DNA from: Bacteroidetes bacterium UBA1947 | GTDB taxonomy: Bacteria; Bacteroidota; Bacteroidia; Chitinophagales; Chitinophagaceae | DNA length: 27,112 nucleotides | Direction of reading: 5' to 3' | Assembly (NCBI GenBank): GCA_002336915.1 | Contig: DDET01000012.1 | Location: 1 to 27,112, forward strand | Shown here: positions 23,036 to 27,112 of the stretch, piece by piece | Position numbering within the stretch: the first letter of the stretch is position 1 | Layout of the letters: each line of letters opens with the position of its first letter | Translations under genes and position numbers: made by a program | Notes under the pieces: generated by a model | Seen by the model: the letters and a program-made list of their open reading frames with translations, nothing else | Database searches by the model: none | Told to the model about the DNA's origin: nothing

Positions 23036-25057
23036 TTATCGTTTCAGTTCAAGCTGTGTGGTGTCGTTGCTCTTAACGGTAAAGCGTACTTTCTCTATGT
23101 TCGGCACAGGCACATTAGGCGTTTTATTGTAGCGCAGCTCATAAAGGCCGGGCTGTATGCGCACACGCTGGCTGTTGGGATTGCCGTTTATGTCCATGTC
23201 CAGGAACTTTACATAATTGTCATTCTTGGGTGTGAACAGCTCAACCCTGCCAAAGGCTTGCTCGTTCGTGATCTGTAAATAGCCTGGCTCATCCACAGTT
23301 ATTACCGTAACATTATCAAACTCTATATCAACGTAGCGCTCCATGCGGGGCACGGTATTGACCGTGATGTGATAGGTGCCCGTTGGGTACTCAAGGTCCA
23401 GGTCGCACTTCTGGCTTACCGTAGGGCCGCCGCCGCCTATCACACGCTCAGTAACATTGGCCATAAACTCCGACACAGGTTTGTCGGGCTTACCCTCGTA
23501 GGCAAAGTGCAGCGAACCGCCGTTCACCACTATCGTCAGTTTGTTTACTTTGTTAGCTATTATAGGCACATTGCGCGCTACCAGTGCCAGCTTGCCCGGC
23601 AGCTTAAGTGTGTAGGTGCCCGCATCCAGTTTCTGTGGTACAGGGTTACCCGTTGCGTTCACCGTCCTTATAAAGCGCTTCACTTCTTTGCCCGTGTTGG
23701 CATCTGCTACTGCTATCTCGGGCGTAGTGCTGTAGAATTTTCCTTTACCATCGGTGAAGTATATCTCCACCATGGTCTGTGGCGACTCCGCAGTTTGCAG
23801 TACATAGCTCACCAGTTTTTCAGATGGCTCTTTGGGTGGCGGCGGTGTGGTAACCTTTGGTTTCTTTGGCGTAACCGTTATGGCATTCTCATTTGGCGGC
23901 GGCATGGGTATGCGGGGTATTATTACCGGCCTTGTTACGGGTGCTATATAAGCCTTATTGGGTTTGGCTGCGTATATTTTTTTGGGTGACAGGTAGGCTA
24001 TGTTCTCCTTTACGCGCGGCTTGGGGGGCGGCGGTGCTTCTACCTTCGGCTCGTTGGGCGGGGGCATGGGTATATGCGGTATGGCCACCAGGGGCGATGC
24101 AAGGTCGGTATAAAGCTTAGCCGGTTTTGGTGCTGTTATTTTTTTGAGCGGCACATAGCCTATCGTCTCTTTTACGCGTGGTTTAGGTGGTGGCGGTGTC
24201 TCAGCCCTGGGCGTCACAACTTCTTTTACAGGCGGCTTCTCAACAGGTATCACCTCTTTCACCACGGGCTTGTCGGCAGGAACTTCCTTGGTTATTTTAA
24301 AGGCAGGTATGTCCACCTTCAGCATGCTGGGGGTGTTCACCACAGCGCTCTCCAGTTTTTTTAGGTCGCTCTTCAGTATGTTCAGCATGGGGCGGTACTG
24401 CTCCATGATCACGCCCACGGCTTTGGGCACATCGGCCTCGCTTGTCACCTGCAGGTAGTTGCCCAGGCAGTCGTACTCCAGCTTCAGGGCCGGGTTATCC
24501 ACCAGGCTTATGATGTAGGGCTTGAAGTGTATCTTCCGCTGCATCAGCATGCGGGCTATGGCGCAAAGGTCGCCGCCGCAGCTCTCACCGCCATCGGTTA
24601 TCAGCACCAGGTTGTAGAAATATTTATAGTCCTCCGTAAGGTCTTCCTCGGCCGCTTTTTGCAGCGAATAGGCTATGGGCGTAACCCCCAGGGGGTGCAG
24701 ATCCTCCAATCGCAATTGCAATTGTGTACGGTTATTGCCGCTAAAGTTCACCTCGCGCTTTGTATCATAGCAGTTGCTGTCCTTTACATTATACTGCTCA
24801 CCAAAGGCACGCAGGCCAAACTCCACCGACTTATTGACACCATATATACTATCGAAGAGGGAAATAATGATATCCTCGGCGGCCTTGTAGCGCTCCTTGT
24901 TTTTGGTCCATGGCATTATCATGCTCGATGATTCGTCGAGCAGGATTAGCAGGCGGGGCTGTTTCATCCCTTCGCCTACCTGGGCATTTACACTATTGGG
25001 TGATGAGAAAAACGATATGAATAGTACCAGTAAAAATAAAAAACGTCGCAACAGCAT
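23036..25057 (-). CDS. Secreted VWA-domain protein with Pro-rich tandem repeats
   Basis: The 673-aa protein starts at 25057: the signal peptide MLLRRFLFLLVLFISFF... ends near VNAQ, and a promoter box at 25082-25089 overlaps the alternative ATG at 25084. The von Willebrand A domain (about 33-225) has an intact metal-ion site: D41-x-S43-x-S45, T126 in GVTPIA and D155 in LITDGGES. It is followed by Pro/Lys-rich segments with two copies of a 54-residue unit (about 288-341 and 342-390), each containing PPPPKPRVKE and IPMPPPNE. A beta-rich C-terminal half (about 410-673) has several strand-turn repeats. The ligand is unknown; adhesion or scaffold function outside the inner membrane is inferred from the VWA fold. 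Confidence 0.88.
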   Translation of the reverse strand: MLLRRFLFLLVLFISFFSSPNSVNAQVGEGMKQPRLLILLDESSSMIMPWTKNKERYKAAEDIIISLFDSIYGVNKSVEFGLRAFGEQYNVKDSNCYDTKREVNFSGNNRTQLQLRLEDLHPLGVTPIAYSLQKAAEEDLTEDYKYFYNLVLITDGGESCGGDLCAIARMLMQRKIHFKPYIISLVDNPALKLEYDCLGNYLQVTSEADVPKAVGVIMEQYRPMLNILKSDLKKLESAVVNTPSMLKVDIPAFKITKEVPADKPVVKEVIPVEKPPVKEVVTPRAETPPPPKPRVKETIGYVPLKKITAPKPAKLYTDLASPLVAIPHIPMPPPNEPKVEAPPPPKPRVKENIAYLSPKKIYAAKPNKAYIAPVTRPVIIPRIPMPPPNENAITVTPKKPKVTTPPPPKEPSEKLVSYVLQTAESPQTMVEIYFTDGKGKFYSTTPEIAVADANTGKEVKRFIRTVNATGNPVPQKLDAGTYTLKLPGKLALVARNVPIIANKVNKLTIVVNGGSLHFAYEGKPDKPVSEFMANVTERVIGGGGPTVSQKCDLDLEYPTGTYHITVNTVPRMERYVDIEFDNVTVITVDEPGYLQITNEQAFGRVELFTPKNDNYVKFLDMDINGNPNSQRVRIQPGLYELRYNKTPNVPVPNIEKVRFTVKSNDTTQLELKR
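23888..24196 (-). repeat. In-gene tandem repeat, 54 codons, two copies
   Basis: Copies at 24035-24196 and 23888-24034 encode PPPPKPRVKE-(T/N)I-x-Y-x3-KKI ... IPMPPPNE. The DNA of the two copies differs at many codons while the key residues are kept, so the duplication is old and the protein repeat is under selection. Confidence 0.7.
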
Positions 25058-25081
25058 GATTATATATACTCTATATGGTGG

Positions 25082-25089
25082 CAAACCTA
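25082..25089 (-). promoter_or_regulatory. -7 element for the VWA-GNAT operon
   Basis: On the minus strand this reads TAGGTTTG, a perfect TAnnTTTG, 24 bases before the ATG at 25057. It is incompatible with a start at 25084. Confidence 0.5.
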
Positions 25090-25243
25090 CGTCAAAAGCC
25101 CGAGGATTGGAATTTATTGTATCACCCTATGGGTGGGATTTGTTTAATAATAATATCAACGAATCCGGCCCGGTGTATCGCGCGGAAAATGATATTGTAT
25201 GGTTAAGATGCGGGGGCGAAGATGATCCCATAAATGCCCCGCC
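25090..25243. other. Intergenic stretch with small hairpins
   Basis: No gene is seen. The stretch holds CACCC-TAT-GGGTG (25123-25135) and a GCGGGG...CCCCGC pairing (about 25209-25242) immediately before the first RAYT-associated palindrome. Confidence 0.4.
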
Positions 25244-25288
25244 GGCGCAAGTATGCAGCGTAGCCATTGCGAGTGGGGTACTTGTGCC
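25244..25288. repeat. RAYT-associated palindrome, copy A
   Basis: A 45-bp unit beginning GGCGCAAGTATGCAGCGTAG and ending GGGTACTTGTGCC. The outer arms pair over 10 bp with one G-T wobble. It has the same orientation as copies B and C. Confidence 0.75.
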
Positions 25289-25310
25289 TAACCCCATGGG
25301 CCGCTTCGCT

Positions 25311-25354
25311 GGCTCAAGTATGCTGCAAAGCCGTCGGGGCAGCGCACTTGTGCC
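25311..25354. repeat. RAYT-associated palindrome, copy B
   Basis: A 44-bp unit beginning GGCTCAAGTATGCTGCAAAG and ending CAGCGCACTTGTGCC. It ends 14 bases from the distal stop codon of the (frameshifted) RAYT gene. Confidence 0.75.
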
Positions 25355-25368
25355 CGAGGCTTGGCCAA

Positions 25369-25472
25369 CTAGCCGCGTAAGCCAATTTCAATAAATGATA
25401 GCCCTTTTAACAAACCGGGTTTCCCGCAATAATCCCTCGCGCTGCTATACAACCAATCTTCGGCCTCCGCTA
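25369..25472 (-). pseudogene. Out-of-frame C-terminus of the RAYT transposase
   Basis: Reading in the -1 frame from the T5 tract at 25471-25475 gives LAEAEDWLYSSARDYCG and continues KPGLLKGLSFIEIGLRG to a TAG at 25369-25371. This is the expected RAYT/Y1 continuation after NPVKAG(F/L), which typically runs into an EDW-x-YSS segment. The restored protein would be about 188 aa, the family's normal size. A single missing T (T6 to T5), or a programmed slip, separates it from the upstream frame. Confidence 0.75.
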
Positions 25473-25934
25473 AAAACCAGCCTTAACAGGATTATTATGG
25501 ATATAATCCAGTTTCTGGTATAACACTTCGGCGCTATATAATGGTATCGGTTTGTTATGCTGTTGCCAAAGCTGGTAATGGGTGTTATTACTGTTTGCCT
25601 GCCCTGCTCTGTGAAATTCCTGCATCATCCGGTCCTTTCGGCTTTCCGATGGATTGCCTTGTATCGCCTTAAGTAATTCGGTGGAAGTATGTCGCTTATG
25701 GTCACGCAGTATATCTTCCATTTTATCTCCATGACTACCGATTATCAAATGAACATGATTGGTCATTATGCACCACGCATAAACATCAAGGCCTCTTTTT
25801 TCAATGCAATGGTCAAGGCTGGCTAAGACAATATCTCGGTACTCCTTTCTTGTAAGTACGTCTATCCAATTTACGATTGAGTAGGTAATGAAATATAGTT
25901 GCTCCTGCTCGTGAAATTTGTACTTCCTGCTCAT
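25470..25934 (-). CDS. REP-associated tyrosine transposase (RAYT, Y1/IS200-like), frameshifted
   Basis: This 154-aa frame belongs to the single-domain HUH Y1 transposases of the RAYT group, which nick and join single-stranded DNA at REP hairpins. The HUH motif is NHVHLII (H60, H62). The catalytic Tyr is Y144 in LDYIHNNPVKAG. The N-terminus FHEQEQLYFITYSIVNWIDVL is typical. The frame stops immediately after the conserved NPVKAGF; about 34 conserved residues follow in the -1 frame. The active-site residues are retained, so the short product might keep some activity, but the gene is most likely decayed. It is flanked by three palindromes (25244, 25311, 25976) that are probably its REP-like targets. 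No terminal IS structure is visible. Confidence 0.88.
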   Translation of the reverse strand: MSRKYKFHEQEQLYFITYSIVNWIDVLTRKEYRDIVLASLDHCIEKRGLDVYAWCIMTNHVHLIIGSHGDKMEDILRDHKRHTSTELLKAIQGNPSESRKDRMMQEFHRAGQANSNNTHYQLWQQHNKPIPLYSAEVLYQKLDYIHNNPVKAGF

Positions 25935-25975
25935 TGCATTAAAGATAATTCATATCGCGCATTGGCTAGGCTCCT

Positions 25976-26020
25976 GGCACAAGTATGCAGCATAGCCTTT
26001 GCTGCCAGCGTACTTGTGCC
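25976..26020. repeat. RAYT-associated palindrome, copy C
   Basis: A 45-bp unit beginning GGCACAAGTATGCAGCATAG and ending CAGCGTACTTGTGCC. It has perfect 10-bp outer arms (GGCACAAGTA/TACTTGTGCC) and further inner pairing (AGCA/TGCT) around a bulge. It lies 41 bases upstream of the RAYT start codon, so the gene has copies on both sides. Confidence 0.8.
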
Positions 26021-26165
26021 TAATACACCATATATTCCCCACGAAAAACAACTCAAACCCATGAAAAAACACGTTCATATAACGATTTGCATTATCCCTC
26101 CCCAATCGTAAATCAATCAATACTTTTTGAATTATCAATTCCTCCATTTGTCCAAAAATACTGGT

Positions 26166-26212
26166 ATGATACCCTTTCAAAAGGTTATGATACCCTTTCA
26201 GAAGGGTATCAT
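26166..26212. repeat. ATGATACCCTTT repeat and hairpin
   Basis: ATGATACCCTTT occurs directly at 26166-26177 and 26187-26198. The second copy forms a perfect 11-bp stem, ATGATACCCTT/AAGGGTATCAT, with a TCAG loop (26187-26212). Variants of GGTATGATA also occur at 2626-2641. It may be a small interspersed repeat. Confidence 0.6.
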
Positions 26213-26275
26213 AAAACAAAAATTTCCCCAACTCAAAACTGCATAAGACCTTTGTGCTGGTTTTACCTTTTCTCC

Positions 26276-26326
26276 CGTCATTGCGAGGAATTTCTGGCCT
26301 TGTGTATGGCCATGACGAAGCAATCT
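26276..26326. repeat. CGTCATTGCGAGG...GACGAAGCAATCT-type palindromic repeat
   Basis: It starts CGTCATTGCGAGGAA and ends TGACGAAGCAATCT, with an inner TGGCC/GGCCA stem and outer CGTCA/TGACG arms. This resembles a widely scattered bacterial intergenic repeat type seen in several phyla. Apart from this and the other listed repeats, 25935-26453 holds no gene. Confidence 0.6.
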
Positions 26327-26401
26327 GCGGCTGAGGAAAAAGCGAAACCGCTGAAGTAAGTAACCTCAGCAAAAACATTTATTAACCGCCAAACCCTTCA
26401 T

Positions 26402-26434
26402 CTCCCGCTCCTTCGGAGAGGGCCGGGCTGAGGC
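26402..26434. repeat. CTCC...GGAGAGGGCCGGG dispersed repeat, upstream copy
   Basis: CTCCCGCTCC-TTC-GGAGAGG followed by GCCGGGCTGAGGC, ending 19 bases before the ATG at 26454. Related copies occur at 2729-2750, 26986-27040 and 27080-27112. Confidence 0.6.
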
Positions 26435-26453
26435 AAAAAACCTTTATCAAACT

Positions 26454-27112
26454 ATGATTCTAAACCCCAAAGAGACCCTCGCCCGCGATCTCTTCTTCCA
26501 AACCGGCAAAACACAAAAAGAGATCGCCCAAATTATCGGCGTCAGCGAAAAAACCATCTACCTCTGGATGAGAGACGGCGACTGGAAACGCCTTCGTTCC
26601 GCATCCAAAAGAATGCCTTCGATGATAGTAGAGAACTTCTACTCTCAGGTGCAGGAACTAAACGAAGAAATAAGAAGCCGCGACACCGGCAAACGCTATC
26701 CCACTATTCAGGAAGCCGAAGTATTCCGCAAAATGGTAATGACCATCGGCCGTATACAGAAAGGCCATACCCAGCCCGAGTACATGGAGATGATGCAGAA
26801 GTTCCTGAGTTGGGTGATGTCGCAAGACCATACCCTCAGCAAAACCCTTACACCCATAGCAAATGCATTCCTAAAAACCCAATCCGTCGATGGCTTCCTT
26901 CCCTTCGACATAGAATACGAACCCGCACCACCCAAAGACGAACCCAACACCATCGACTTCCACGCCGCGGAATTTACCAACAACACCTCCCTCTCCGGAG
27001 CATGTCCCGCGAATAGCGGGAGAGAGGGCCGGGGTGAGGCCGAACTCGCGCCGGTTACTCCCGAAGATAGCAACAACAACTCCTCTCAGGTACCCGGAGG
27101 GGGGAGGGGTCA
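26454..27112 (+). CDS. Terminase small-subunit-like (gpP-like) HTH protein, 3' end outside window
   Basis: The frame is open for 219 codons from ATG 26454 to the window edge. Residues about 8-48 (ARDLFFQTGKTQKEIAQIIG, then VSEKTIYLWMRDGDWKRLR) form the helix-turn-helix found at the N-terminus of gpP-like terminase subunits. A helical stretch follows to about residue 145. The C-terminal tail (from about 150) is acidic/Pro-rich and then low complexity. Codons 178-196 and 209-219 are encoded by the dispersed CTCC/GGAG repeat rather than by family-like sequence. No other phage gene is visible, so it looks like an orphan or domesticated gene, or the edge of a prophage continuing to the right. Recognition of the HTH is firm; the packaging role is not established. 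Confidence 0.75.
   Translation, partial: MILNPKETLARDLFFQTGKTQKEIAQIIGVSEKTIYLWMRDGDWKRLRSASKRMPSMIVENFYSQVQELNEEIRSRDTGKRYPTIQEAEVFRKMVMTIGRIQKGHTQPEYMEMMQKFLSWVMSQDHTLSKTLTPIANAFLKTQSVDGFLPFDIEYEPAPPKDEPNTIDFHAAEFTNNTSLSGACPANSGREGRGEAELAPVTPEDSNNNSSQVPGGGRG
26986..27040. repeat. Dispersed repeat inside the terminase-like frame, copy 1
   Basis: CCTCCCTCTCCGGAG, an insertion containing CCCGC-GAATA-GCGGG, then AGAGAGGGCCGGGGTGAGGC. It is in the same orientation as 26402-26434 and is kept in frame without a stop. Confidence 0.65.
27080..27112. repeat. Dispersed repeat inside the terminase-like frame, copy 2 (cut by window end)
   Basis: CTCCTCTC-AGGTACCCGG-AGGGGGGAGGGGT, a diverged version of the same repeat. 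It is read in the same frame as copy 1 and runs to the window edge. Confidence 0.5.

Noticed and set aside
24897..25394. A 165-aa plus-strand frame crossing the VWA start, its promoter and palindromes A and B
   Set aside because: It spans a promoter and repeat DNA and shows no protein-like conservation pattern.
25950..26378. A 142-aa minus-strand frame upstream of the RAYT
   Set aside because: It is composed mostly of translated repeats (palindrome C, the ATGATACCC hairpin, the CGTCATTGCGAGG repeat).
1..27112. tRNA, rRNA or riboswitch genes
   Set aside because: The intergenic regions were read for T-loop-like GGTTCRAATCC and known riboswitch-like cores; none was convincing. A covariance-model scan would be decisive.
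25244..27112. A complete defence island or intact prophage at the right end
   Set aside because: Only a RAYT and one terminase-like HTH gene are present; no restriction, toxin-antitoxin, integrase, capsid or portal gene is visible in the window.

Overview
The window comes from a Bacteroidota chromosome, most likely a Chitinophagales/Chitinophagaceae-type organism. Evidence: perfect matches to the Bacteroidota -7 promoter element TAnnTTTG sit close upstream of at least seven genes; Shine-Dalgarno sequences are generally absent; a type IX secretion component (PorZ-like) with a C-terminal sorting domain is present; a DUF5686/carboxypeptidase-regulatory outer-membrane protein and an alpha/beta-fused 2-oxoacid dehydrogenase E1 are present; and intergenic regions carry many small GC-rich palindromic repeats.

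Layout. 1-512: non-coding, a tandem pair of composite palindromic repeats. 513-2143: a secreted protein with an HExxH motif (-) divergent from an N-terminally truncated XAC2610-like protein (+). 2144-2795: a long intergenic region with a spaced TCGGGCA array, ending in a promoter. 2796-4772: 2-oxoacid dehydrogenase E1 alpha/beta fusion (+). 4773-5066: dispersed hairpin repeats. 5067-6419: a lipoprotein (+) facing a CxxCxxCC-family protein (-). 6571-9225: DUF5686 outer-membrane protein (+), then a repeat element related to the one after the E1 gene. 9345-12731 (-): an operon-like run of AI-2E-family permease, M23 peptidase and Bcp peroxiredoxin. 12891-14688 (+): a 48-aa small protein, a Crp/Fnr-family regulator and a UbiG-like methyltransferase. 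14685-19495 (-): porZ-recO, a secreted hypothetical protein, a K+ channel and a small Cys-containing lipoprotein with its own terminator. 19656-22499 (+): polA with all three catalytic modules intact. 22585-25057 (-): a VWA-domain secreted protein followed by a GNAT acetyltransferase. 25058-27112: a repeat-rich accessory end, with a RAYT (REP-associated tyrosine transposase) gene flanked by three copies of a 44-45 bp palindrome, other palindromes, and an orphan terminase-small-subunit-like HTH gene running off the window.

Most of the window is housekeeping or envelope biology: DNA repair and replication (recO, polA), envelope and secretion (porZ, DUF5686, M23, VWA, lipoproteins), and redox or metabolic genes (bcp, E1). 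The least ordinary part is the last 2 kb. There, a RAYT whose conserved C-terminus is displaced by a -1 frameshift at a T5 tract lies inside its presumed cognate palindromes. Next to it is an HTH gene whose upstream region and reading frame both contain copies of another dispersed repeat (CTCC...GGAG...GGGGTGAGGC type). The small protein, the possible leader peptide and the 17-bp palindrome around the Crp-family gene form a second place worth attention. No tRNA, rRNA, CRISPR array or complete defence system was recognised.
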